A stretch of 21,955 nucleotides of DNA, from contig MU646700.1 of the NCBI GenBank assembly GCA_026770585.1, positions 202,210 through 224,164 of the forward strand. Direction: 5' to 3'. The position numbers and the translations under genes are program-made. This stretch comes from Baffinella frigidus. Its lineage: Eukaryota > Cryptophyceae > Cryptomonadales > Baffinellaceae. Shown piece by piece: positions 14,501 through 20,838 of the stretch. Under the pieces are notes generated by a model, which saw nothing but the letters and a program-made list of their open reading frames with translations, ran no database searches and was not told the origin of the DNA. Position 1 is the stretch's first letter. Each line of letters begins with the position of its first letter.

Positions 14501-17500
14501 ACCTCAACTTGTTATCGTCTCTCCTATCTCTGACTTTGACTGCCCTGTTTTTTTACCGGTTTTAGGTTATTGTCTCTCCTATCTCTGGCTTTGACTGTCC
14601 AGGTCTGTTTTACCATGCGTTGGCCACCTTGTTGAACCTCAACAGGTAGTGAACCTCAACAGGTACCGGCTTCATGGTGTACTAATGATGTATTTGTTAA
14701 GAACAGTTGAGCCTATCAACAGAAGTTTAGGGTGTAGGGTTTAGGGTGTAGGGTCTCTCCTAGCTCTGGCTTTGACTGTCCTGGGTTTGGGGGTTTGGGG
14801 TTGAGGGGGTTGAGGGTCGAGGGTTTGGGGGTTGGGGTTGCCTTACAGCGCGGAGCGTAAGTTTTTTGGGGGGGTCCATCAGTATCGGTATCTTCCAGCG
14901 TTGGGTTTGACTGCTCTGGGGGTTTGACCATGTTTTCCCACCATTTCTCAGGGTCTAGTGTCTAGGGTTTAGGGTTAATGCCGTCCTCCTCCCAACAGCT
15001 ACACAGGGCGCTACGTGGGGGTATTCCAGGGGCGCCCTTTGAGCCATTGGGGCGCCCTTGGAGCCGTTTTCTCCTTAGAATTGACTTTTGAATCCAATTT
15101 TCTCTTGATAAATTGACTTTTGAATACCCCCCCCTCCAGCCCTGCGTGGAGGTTTTTGGTGTGTAGGTCCTAGTCTTACAAGACTTTCACGGAAGCTTCA
15201 CGGAAGGGAATACATGGTGGCCATGTTTGTTTCGATCCGCAATAAACGCACCTTTTTGACCACCACCCCGAATGTTGGCATTAACCTTCCCGCTCCCTTA
15301 CGCCTCTCGCGATCTTATCAGCATCCACGAAATCTCGCGCTACACCCTAAGCCCTACACCCTCAACCCTGAACAGCGATCTGGGGCTCCTGGCCAAGGGC
15401 GGGACGGTGGTGGTGGTCGGGGACCCTGGCTTTGGGTTTGCCTGTCCTGGGGGGTTGACCATGTTTTGACCACCTCTTTCAGGGTTGAGGGCTGAAGCCG
15501 TTTCCCCCCCCAACAGCGACTTGGGGCTCCTCGCCAAGGGCGGGACGGTGGTGGTGGTCGGCAACCGCGGGGAAGTGAACATCAACCCCCGCCTTCTCAT
15601 GGCCTGCGAGGTCAGTCGACTAATTCTCGCATTTCCTGGTACAAAACGGACGCGATGCCTGCCTTCCTTGGTACAAAACATACCTGGTGTAGTCAACCGT
15701 GGGGAAGTTAACATCAACCCGCGCCTTCTCATGGCCTGCGAGGTCTGTTGACTAATTCTCGCGTGTCATGGAATTTTCCTGGTACAAAACGGACGCGATG
15801 CCTGCCTTCCTTCGTACAAAACATGCCTGGTTTAGTCAACCGACGTCAACATCAACCACCGCCTCCGCATGGCCTGCGGGGTAAACCCTCAACTCCTGGT
15901 TTGTGTTGGTGAAAAGGACAGGCAGCATACACCTACGAATTTCCCTTCTCTCATAAACCCTAAACCCTAAACCCGAAACCCGAAACCCTAAACTCTAAAC
16001 CCTAAACCCGAAACCCTAAACCCTAGACCCCAAACCCCAAACCCCAAACCCTACAACCCAAACCCTAAACCCTAAACCCTAAACCCGGTTCTGTTCCGCA
16101 GGGCAGCATCGTGGGAGTCCTGGGCCCGGGCAGCCCCGACGAGGCAAAACAGGCAAACCCCAAAACCCTAAACCCTACACCCTACACCCCGCACCCTAAA
16201 CATTACACTCTAAACCCCAAACCCCGAACCCCAAAACCCAAAACCCAAAACCCAAAACCCAAACCCCAAACCCCAAACCCAAAACCCAACCCCCACACAC
16301 CAAACCCCAAACCCCAAACCCCACACCTTAAACCCCAAACCCTAAATCATACCCCCCAAACCCCAAACCCCATAGGTGATGGCGGGCATCCGCGGGGGTC
16401 TGGAGAGTGGGTGCTTCTCCCGATCGCCAGACCCTGCTTCCCGCCCGGGCTTGGCCACTCGGAAGTCCAACCCGCGTGGGTTGGCGCACGTTCATAGGGT
16501 AACGGCCTGAAAATGGGGTAGTTAGGCCTACGGGATTGCCTAGGACCTCCTACCGTAGGCCGAGACTTTTTGGTCCTGGGATCCCTCGGCCTACGGTAGG
16601 AGGTCCTAGGCAATGCCGTATGCCTAACTACCCCATTTTCAGGCCGTTAGCCTATGAACGTACAACAGTGTTACGCCCAACAGCTGACTATTTCGGTTTC
16701 AACGTCAGCGTGTGAGTCACCTTTCAATCCCAATCCAAACCCAAACCCGGGTTTGAAAAGCGGGGTGTTGAAAGCGGGGTGTTGAAAGCAGAGTGTTGAA
16801 CACGGGGTGCTAACCCCAACCCCCACACCTTAAACCCCAAACCCTAAATCATACCCCCCAAACCCCAAACCCCACACCCCATAGGTGATGGCGGGCATCC
16901 GCGGGGGTCTGGAGAGCGGGTCGCTCCTCCCGATCGCCGGACCTTGCTTCCCGCTCGACGACGCCCCCGAGAGCCACATCGAGGTACCGCACGCCTTCAT
17001 CGGACACCGTTCAATTTTCAGGGTTGTGCAGCGTGGGGGATTAAAGCCCTCTATTATTCAGGGCTTTAACCAGTGTCGCGTCCAGTTGAGAGCAGGCCCC
17101 CGAGAGTCACGTCAAGGTGCCTGCCTCATTCGGGTTAGCGGGTGTTTCTTAAGTCAACACGCTGTCTCTGCGGTACAAATTCGTCGTCTTTGCAGCGAAA
17201 AACAGCCCGAGGGAAGCAAAGTGGCTGTCCTGAATAGACTGGGGCCGTCTGAACGGTGGGTGGGGAGTGGGTCGCTCCTCCCGATTGCCGGACCTTGCTT
17301 CCCGCTCGACGACGCTCCTGAGAGCCACATCGAGGTACACTCGAGGCGGGATTGTCAAACATAAATTCATTTATTTCCAAAAAGAAATCCCGATATAGAT
17401 CCTGGTATGTGCCGGGGCTAGATCGGTCGCCGGGTCCTGTTTCCCGCTTGACGATGCTCCCGAGAGCCACATTGAGGTACCGAGACCACCGCTCCTAAAC

Positions 17501-17920
17501 CCTACGCCCTACGCCCTAAGTCCTAAGCCCTAAACCTTGAACCCTAAACCCTAAACCTTGAACCCTAAACCCTAAACCCTAAACCCTAAACCCTGAACCC
17601 CCAACCCTAAACCCAACCTAAACCCTAACCTAAACCTTAAACCCTAACCCTAACGTGATCCAGCACACGCTGGTCTCGAGGGACAAGATCGTGCCCTAAC
17701 CCTAACCCTAACCCTAACCCAAACCTTAAACCTTACACCGTAAACCCTAGATCAACCCCTAACCCCAAACCCTAAAACCTAAACCCTATACCCTAAACCC
17801 TAAACCCTAAACCTCAAACCCTAAACCCTGAACCCTATCCCTAAGGTGATCGAGCACAAGCTGGGCTCGCGGGGCAAGATTATCCTCGACGTCTCCCCGG
17901 AGGCCAAACAGGAGCTCTAG
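8550..17920 (+). CDS. Zeta-crystallin-type NADPH:quinone oxidoreductase (14 exons, complete)
   Basis: Exons: 8550-8561, 8785-8919, 9394-9480, 9881-9932, 10307-10381, 11238-11274, 11939-12005, 12771-12866, 13444-13515, 13997-14043, 15517-15610, 16102-16152, 16885-16983, 17846-17920. They sum to 999 nt (332 residues), close to human CRYZ (329), with all phases compatible. The protein follows zeta-crystallin throughout: MMKAVRVSAFG, VNPVETY, PFTPGSDGAGVVE, the Rossmann NADPH loop GASGGVG (151-157, split between exons 7 and 8), GTAGSEEG, EMAAHVNL, GGTVVVVG and a C-terminal GKIILDV. No zinc-binding cysteines are seen, as expected for this MDR subfamily. The family reduces quinones by one electron with NADPH, usually in the cytosol. 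Introns are 223-1473 bp with repeats and copied exon edges. A hydrophobic in-frame extension upstream of 8550 might add a targeting signal. Confidence 0.92.
8785..8919 (+). CDS. Quinone oxidoreductase, exon 2
   Basis: 45 codons, phase 0 on both sides (residues 5-49). Contains EVGPGEVLVRVVAAGVNPVE then TYKRA, the start of the GroES-like catalytic domain. The acceptor is GCCGCAG and the donor is GCG|GTGACG. Confidence 0.92.
8920..9393 (+). repeat. Intron 2 of quinone oxidoreductase, with exon 3 copy
   Basis: Starts with CCCTAAA-like repeats (8935-9005). The copy of exon 3 lies at 9207-9266. The 127 bp between the copies holds the CCTAGG/CTACCGTAGGGTCCTAT palindromic core shared with the foldbacks. 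Confidence 0.75.
9394..9480 (+). CDS. Quinone oxidoreductase, exon 3
   Basis: 29 codons (residues 50-78), GTYAKHLLPALPFTPGSDGA then GVVELVGAG. An upstream copy at 9207-9266, also preceded by CAG, matches about 56 of 60 bases but lacks the GVVELVGAG end. The downstream version is therefore the functional one. Confidence 0.9.
9602..9705 (-). mobile_element. MITE-like element, CTCAGTCTATT family, in intron 3
   Basis: Reverse-complement copy of the 7454 element: GACTATTCTCAAG at the left, CAACTTTGGAGCGGGAAAG in the middle, AAATAGACTGAG at the right. Inserted in the quinone oxidoreductase gene. Confidence 0.78.
9881..9932 (+). CDS. Quinone oxidoreductase, exon 4
   Basis: Reads VTGVSAGQRVWLSGSTS, residues 79-95, plus one base. 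The donor TCCG|GTGACG is followed at once by CCCTAAA repeats. Two copies of the donor junction (CCGGTGAAGCTAAAC) lie downstream at 10063-10077 and 10156-10170. Confidence 0.85.
9933..10306 (+). repeat. Intron 4 of quinone oxidoreductase: CCCTAAA arrays
   Basis: Dominated by CCCTAAA (10085-10160) and CCCCAAA variants on the sense strand, broken by two copies of the exon 4 donor junction (10063-10077 and 10156-10170). Confidence 0.85.
10307..10381 (+). CDS. Quinone oxidoreductase, exon 5
   Basis: Reads GTYAEYCVAKEGDVHPLPPA then VSFRA, residues 96-120. It matches GGYAEYALAADHTVYKLPE of zeta-crystallin. The acceptor CTGAACCAG lies at the end of a telomere-like tract. Confidence 0.88.
10382..11237 (+). 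repeat. Intron 5 of quinone oxidoreductase: serial acceptor copies and palindromes
   Basis: Contains repeats of GCAGGCGCGGGG-type acceptor plus exon 6 start, a foldback at 10724-10800, and three tandem ~65-bp units (about 11058-11237) each carrying the inverted repeat AAAGTTGACGG...CCGTCAACTTT. The last unit supplies the true acceptor TTTTGGCAG. Confidence 0.75.
10724..10800. mobile_element. 77-bp foldback, GGGTACGGGT arms
   Basis: Outer arms GGGTACGGGTACGA/TCGTACCCGTACCC and inner arms ATAGGACCCTACGG/CCGTAGGGTCCTAT. The inner core is shared with the foldbacks at 16488, 18401, 18840 and 19533. Confidence 0.8.
11238..11274 (+). CDS. Quinone oxidoreductase, exon 6 (37-bp microexon)
   Basis: Encodes GAGIGTAYRTAYR when joined to its neighbours, equal to GAAIGIPYFTAYR of zeta-crystallin. 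The donor CCG|GTGAGT is the best consensus site in the gene. Copies of its 5' edge lie upstream (10615-10632, 10715-10726), and copies of its 3' edge with donor lie downstream (11501-11531, 11678-11689). Confidence 0.88.
11275..11938 (+). repeat. Intron 6 of quinone oxidoreductase: donor copies
   Basis: Two further copies of the exon 6 end and GTGATTCCTCT donor region (11501-11545, 11678-11700), a repeated TTACGCTCGAGCCTAGA block, a palindrome CCCCGGATATCCGGGG-like at 11583-11610, and CTGACTGCTG repeats near 11790-11925. No telomere-like tract. Confidence 0.65.
11939..12005 (+). CDS. Quinone oxidoreductase, exon 7 (first half of NADPH loop)
   Basis: Reads ALFTRVTAKAGHTVLVHGAS then GG, residues 134-155, ending inside the nucleotide-binding GASGGVG motif. 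Two downstream copies of its 3' half with donor are present at 12130-12175 and 12293-12318. Confidence 0.92.
12006..12770 (+). repeat. Intron 7 of quinone oxidoreductase: exon 7 copies, 21-bp minisatellite, exon 8 copy
   Basis: Exon 7 3'-edge copies at 12130-12175 and 12293-12318. Three perfect 21-bp units CTTCCCCATGAATAAACGGCT (about 12231-12293) sit within a longer degenerate CTTCCC..AYAAACGGC array. An exon 8 5'-edge copy with its flanking GCGGCCTG.ATTGTACC lies at 12517-12611. Confidence 0.75.
12771..12866 (+). CDS. Quinone oxidoreductase, exon 8 (Rossmann helix)
   Basis: Reads VGLAAVQLARAAGCKVIGTA then GSEEGMALVKAQ, residues 156-187, the NADPH-binding helix and following strand. The acceptor is TTTTTTGTAG. 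An upstream copy of its first ~55 bases follows a weaker ATAG at 12557-12611, and a copy of its 3' edge lies downstream at 12995-13016. Confidence 0.92.
12867..13443 (+). repeat. Intron 8 of quinone oxidoreductase
   Basis: Exon 8 donor copy (12995-13016), tandem ACGAAACGTGGGATTTGTACC units (13025-13105), and a 13-bp-arm hairpin TGATCACGTTTCC/GGAAACGTGATCA near 13239-13274. No telomere-like tract. Confidence 0.65.
13444..13515 (+). CDS. Quinone oxidoreductase, exon 9
   Basis: Reads GGEAVNHRTEGYIEEIRKLT then PDGK, residues 188-211, matching GAHEVFNHREVNYIDKIKK. A copy of its 3' edge with donor lies at 13591-13622; in that copy the frame is broken by TAG. Confidence 0.9.
13516..13996 (+). repeat. 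Intron 9 of quinone oxidoreductase: CCCGAAA repeats
   Basis: An exon 9 donor copy at 13591-13622 is followed directly by about 200 bp of ACCCGAAACCCGAAAC (13626-13845), a variant of the telomere-like repeat. Confidence 0.8.
13997..14043 (+). CDS. Quinone oxidoreductase, exon 10
   Basis: Reads GVDFVLEMAAHVNLN, residues 212-226, plus two bases. It matches GIDIIIEMLANVNLS. The donor motif AACCTCAACAG|GT recurs downstream at about 14281-14293, 14636-14648 and 14653-14665. Confidence 0.9.
14044..15516 (+). repeat. Intron 10 of quinone oxidoreductase (1473 bp, G-rich sense strand)
   Basis: Starts with a ~190-bp GGGTCTAGGGTCTGGG array (14056-14248), opposite in strand sense to most other introns here. 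Then come repeats of TTATTGTCTCTCCTATCTCTGGC, copies of the exon 10 donor junction, and an exon 11 acceptor copy (15376-15420). Confidence 0.75.
15517..15610 (+). CDS. Quinone oxidoreductase, exon 11
   Basis: Residues 228-258: DLGLLAKGGTVVVVGNRGEV then NINPRLLMACE. The acceptor is CCAACAG. A truncated 5'-edge copy is upstream (15376-15420), and two 3'-edge copies with donors are downstream (15692-15745, 15839-15882). Confidence 0.92.
15611..16101 (+). repeat. Intron 11 of quinone oxidoreductase: exon 11 end copies plus CCCTAAA tract
   Basis: Two tandem units of about 130 bp carry GACGCGATGCCTGCCTTCCT and the exon 11 3' edge with donor (15692-15745, 15839-15882). They are followed by a CCCTAAA/CCCGAAA tract (15954-16085) up to the acceptor. 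Confidence 0.78.
16102..16152 (+). CDS. Quinone oxidoreductase, exon 12 (GC donor)
   Basis: Reads GSIVGVLGPGSPDEAKQ, residues 259-275, matching SSIIGVTLFSSTKEEFQ. No in-frame GT donor is available before repeats begin. CAG|GCAAAC is the only junction that keeps phase with exon 13, so this is probably a GC-AG intron. Confidence 0.78.
16153..16884 (+). repeat. Intron 12 of quinone oxidoreductase: exon 13 copy and 174-bp foldback
   Basis: CCCCAAAC/CCCTACAC repeats, a copy of the intron end plus the first ~70 bases of exon 13 (16322-16445), a long foldback (16488-16661), then the same CACACCTTAAACCCC block again before the real exon 13. Confidence 0.8.
16488..16661. mobile_element. Large foldback element, ~75-bp arms
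   Basis: Arms ACGTTCATAGGGTAACGGCC... and the mirror ...GGCCGTTAGCCTATGAACGT differ at only a few positions. They include TGAAAATGGGGTAGTTAGGC and the shared core CCTAGGACCTCCTACCGTAGG. The loop is about 25 bp. No coding capacity. Confidence 0.88.
16885..16983 (+). CDS. Quinone oxidoreductase, exon 13
   Basis: 33 codons, residues 276-308: VMAGIRGGLESGSLLPIAGP then CFPLDDAPESHIE. It matches the AGMEIGWLKPVIG..YPLEKVAEAHE region. The 5' part is copied upstream at 16376-16445 and the 3' part downstream at 17271-17333 and 17428-17476, each ending in GAG|GTAC. Confidence 0.9.
16984..17845 (+). repeat. Intron 13 of quinone oxidoreductase: donor copies, CCCTAAA tract, exon 14 copy
   Basis: Donor-side copies of exon 13 (about 17090-17113 weak, 17271-17333, 17428-17476), then CCCTAAA repeats (17493-17650 and 17694-17845) split by a 41-bp copy of the exon 14 start (17654-17694). 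Confidence 0.82.
17846..17920 (+). CDS. Quinone oxidoreductase, exon 14 (terminal)
   Basis: Reads VIEHKLGSRGKIILDVSPEA then KQEL and TAG, residues 309-332, the expected C-terminal strand (GKMILLL in zeta-crystallin). An upstream 5'-edge copy lies at 17654-17694. The stop region (CAAACAGGAGCTCTAG) is repeated downstream at about 18045-18060 and 18132-18146. Confidence 0.9.
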   Translation: MIEHKLGSRGKIILDVSPEAKQEL

Positions 17921-18400
17921 ATCCTTCACGGTTGCCAAGAGCGACTCTCCGCCCGCGTCGGAGCCACTGGCGGACTCTGCCAGGAGAGGTTGCGCACGGT
18001 AGATCCTTGAGGTCCGTTGCGTTCTTCGAGCTCCCAACATAGGCGAAACAGGAGCTCTAGAGCTGTTCTGGTAGGACGTGGCCGCTTCTGAATTGAGCTC
18101 TAGAGCTATTCCGAACCACAGGAGATAATGGCCAAACAGGAGCTCAGGTCCACGCCGAGCCACGCGGGGTAAACTTGGACCTTCCAGTAAAGCTGATCTT
18201 TCGCGTGTCAGTCGTGACTCCCTTGCGTTTCAGCCATAAGACAGTCGTGCCCCTTCCGTTTCAGGTATTAGATACATGTAGTCGCGACCGGCGCTACTTT
18301 TTCTTCTCCTTCTTCTTTATCACTCTCGATACAGGTCCTAGATAGGCCCTCAAACCACACTGTGCAGGGGTGACTCGAACATAAGGCCCCGCACCGCTCG
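17921..18400 (+). other. 3' flank of quinone oxidoreductase with repeated stop-codon region
   Basis: The AAACAGGAGCTCTAG terminus recurs at about 18046-18060 and, diverged, at 18133-18146. TTCTTCGAGCTCCCAACATAGGCG (18022-18045) recurs at 18981-19004. No clear polyadenylation signal is visible. Confidence 0.5.
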
Positions 18401-18524
18401 TACAGGGGTACCTCGCTCATAAGAAACCGCCTCCCCCTAGGACCCTACAGTAGGACTATGCCTAGGGCCCTATGGTGGTCCTAGGGGGGGGGGGGCGGTT
18501 TCTTATGAGCCAGGTACCCCTGTA
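18401..18524. mobile_element. Foldback element, TACAGGGGTACC family, copy 1
   Basis: Inverted arms TACAGGGGTACCTCGCTCAT (right arm with one base changed) continue through AAGAAACCGCC. The core is CCTAGGACCCTACAGTAGG. A degenerate half-copy precedes it at 18363-18395. Confidence 0.88.
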
Positions 18525-18626
18525 CAGTGTGGCGTCTTCAATGAGAGGTGCTTCTCAGTCGCGAGGCTGGACCCCTGTTCCGTAACACCCAGGACGCTGC
18601 GGTTTTATTTGTGTCCGCTCCATCCC

Positions 18627-18657
18627 TCTCTCTCGCTCTCTCTCTCGCGCGCGCTCG

Positions 18658-18699
<42 letters not shown>

Positions 18700-18720
18700 C
18701 TCTCTCTCTCGCTCTCTCTC
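18627..18720. repeat. CT-rich microsatellite
   Basis: About 95 bp of (CT)n with CGCT interruptions. Coding frames across it are artefacts. Confidence 0.92.
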
Positions 18721-18731
18721 CACTTAGCAGC

Positions 18732-18832
18732 CACCGGTGCCTTCTCCCCCGGATTTCCGGGCGAGATTCTAACCTTTTGGCGTGTTTCCCGTGCGAGAAT
18801 CAACTTTGGACCGAAACCCGAAGGCACCGGTG
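18732..18832. repeat. Inverted repeat with CACCGGTGCCTTC ends
   Basis: Exact 13-bp inverted termini at 18732-18744 and 18820-18832 bound a 101-bp block that contains CCCCCGGATTTCCGGG, similar to the palindrome near 11583-11610. Possible small non-autonomous element. Confidence 0.6.
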
Positions 18833-18839
18833 ACTGCTT

Positions 18840-18958
18840 CAGGAGTACCTCGCTCATACGAAAGCGCCCCCCCCTAGGACCCTACAGTAGGCCTATTCCT
18901 ACGGCCCTACGGTGGTCCTAGGGGGGGGGGCAGTTTCTCATGAGCGAGGTACCCCTGC
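18840..18958. mobile_element. Foldback element, TACAGGGGTACC family, copy 2
   Basis: Same family as 18401-18524: AGTACCTCGCTCAT / ATGAGCGAGGTACCCCT arms and the CCTAGGACCCTACAGTAGG core, with diverged ends. Confidence 0.85.
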
Positions 18959-19065
18959 TAAGTCCTTTAGTTCCGTTAGGTTCTTCGAGCTCCCAACATA
19001 GGCGGGCACTGGGACTTATCTGCATAAAAGCCATGCTTCCTTTCGAATCACATCAAGCCCCCCGA

Positions 19066-19140
19066 TGCACCGGCTTTTGCCTGTGATTTTGCGCACCGAC
19101 TTTTGCCAGTGATTATGTGCACCGGCTTTTGCCTGTGATC
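19066..19140 (+). repeat. Short tandem repeat, about 3 units
   Basis: GCACCGGCTTTTGCCTGTGAT repeated three times with spacer differences. Intergenic. Confidence 0.7.
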
Positions 19141-19532
19141 CCCCGATGCAGGGGCTACTCCTGCGTCTCCTCGACATCCCGCAGCTCCTCCGGAGTCATC
19201 TGCGCACGAGCGCCCCACACAAGTTGACGAATCGAGAGCCACACAACAGTTGACTCATCTGTATTCCTGTTGACTACTCCCCGTTCCCCTTTCACACATC
19301 CCCGCGTCCCCTCCCATGAAAATGCCCAGTTTAGGTCCTTTAGGTCATTTAGGTCCTTTAGGTTCTTTTAACTCCCACCATAGGCGGACACCGGAACTTG
19401 TTCTGTAGTCATCATCCACGCACGCGAGCCACGGGGTTGGTTTGATCACGTTTCAGAACGGCTTCGTGCGTTCGTCTTGCGTTATTAGGACCTGTTCTCA
19501 GGACTTGATACAGAGGTTCACAAGCAAGCACG

Positions 19533-19660
19533 GTTACAGGGGTACCTCGCTCATAAGAAAGCGCCCCCCCCCCCCTAGGGCCACCCTAGGACCCTAGGCA
19601 TGGTCCTACTGTAGGGTCCTAGGGGGGGGCGGTTTCTTATGAGCGAGGTACCCCTGTAAC
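19533..19660. mobile_element. Foldback element, TACAGGGGTACC family, copy 3 (best preserved)
   Basis: Termini GTTACAGGGGTACCTCGCTC and its exact inverse; the arms run about 36 bp with one mismatch through ATAAGAAAGCGCCCCC. The core again contains CCTAGG.ACCCTA and CTACTGTAGGGTCC. Confidence 0.9.
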
Positions 19661-19747
19661 GGCCCGAGGCGGGCTCGTCCTAAGGATTTTGCCCTTCGGG
19701 ACCTTGCCCGCCGTGCTACAATAGAGCTCGTGCTACATTAAGGCTAT

Positions 19748-19855
19748 GCTATCCCTTAAGTACCCAGTAGGCTCATACGCCCTACCGTAGGGCCCTAGGA
19801 CCTGCCTAGGACCTCGTGGCCCCCAAATTTGGGGGCCTGGGCACTTAAGGGATAT
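19748..19855. mobile_element. Foldback element, CTTAAGT.CCAG family, copy 1
   Basis: Ends ATCCCTTAAGTACCCAG and CTGGGCACTTAAGGGAT are inverted. The interior has CCGTAGGGCCCTAGGACCT and CCCCCAAATTTGGGGG. Confidence 0.82.
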
Positions 19856-19953
19856 CAGCCTACTTCCACTGTAGTCAAGCGTCGCACGTGCAGGAGGGAC
19901 GCGCCTGAAGCGTCCAAAGACCCCAAGGGTCGAAGGGCAGCGGCACGGAGCCT

Positions 19954-20102
19954 ATTCCTTAAGTGGCCAGTCCCTTAAGTGGCCAGTCCCTTAAGTGGCC
20001 AGTCCCGTAAGTGGCCAGTAGGATCATACGCCCTGCCGTAGGGCCCTAGGACCTAGGATCTCTCGGCGGCCAAATTTGACCGCCTGGCCACATACGGGAT
20101 AT
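19954..20102. mobile_element. Foldback element, CTTAAGT.CCAG family, copy 2, with tandemly amplified end
   Basis: The left terminus is a 16-bp unit (TCCCTTAAGTGGCCAG) repeated four times at 19955-20018. The right end is a single inverted CTGGCCACATACGGGA. Core CCGTAGGGCCCTAGGACCTA as in copy 1. Confidence 0.82.
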
Positions 20103-20156
20103 CACTCTAGCTCAAGGCTTGAGAGTAATTCAGAAGAGGAAGAGCCTAGGGATGGA

Positions 20157-20361
20157 GGAACCCTACACCCCTACACCCCTACACCCCTACACCCTACACC
20201 CCTATACCCCTACACCCCTACACCCCTACACCCCTACACCCTACACCCCTACACCCTACACCCCTACACCCCTACACCCTACACCCCTACACCCTGGACC
20301 CTACACCCCTCCATCCCTCCACCCTCCACCCTCCACCCTCCACCATGCACCCTACACCCTA
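20157..20361 (+). repeat. CCCTACACCCCTACAC repeat tract
   Basis: About 200 bp of CACCCCTA/CACCCTA units, then CACCCTC. It lies 3' of the Twinkle-like gene. The open frames it creates are low-complexity artefacts. Confidence 0.9.
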
Positions 20362-20838
20362 ATCCCACAACGCGCCTGGCGGAAGCGGGGTTTCTTGGGG
20401 TCGAAGTGGGGGGGGCACGAAGCCTCAAGCCAAGGGATGGAGGGACCCTTGACCCGAAACCCTTCACCCTATCCCCGAAACAATTAACCCACAACGCGCC
20501 TGGCGGAAGCGGAGCGTCTTGGGGTCGAAGTTCAGCGGCACGAAGCCGAGCATGCCGTCGTACCATTTCTCCACACCCCCGCCACACGAGAAATACTCAA
20601 GACATTTGTGCATTAATTTTCGTTGGCAGGAGACGAACAATTTCCGCTTTGAAGCCTGAGGAGGGATAGGCCCGGGAAGGGACGCGCCTGGCGGAAGCGG
20701 AGCGTCTTGGGGTCGAAGTTCAGCGGCACGAAGCCTCGAGCCTGGGGACGGAGGGACCCTACACCCTACACCCTACACCCTACACCCTACACCCTACACC
20801 CTACACCCTACACCCTACACCCTAATCCCACAACGCGC
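20362..20838 (-). repeat. Tandem copies of the Twinkle-like exon b 3' edge
   Basis: Copies at 20362-20428, 20487-20575 and 20683-20740 repeat the exon end (plus strand GCGCCTGGCGGAAGCGGAGC). They alternate with CCCTACAC tracts (such as 20757-20825) or other sequence. The longest, 20487-20575, extends back into the KYDGMLGFVPLNF-like region. Confidence 0.8.
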
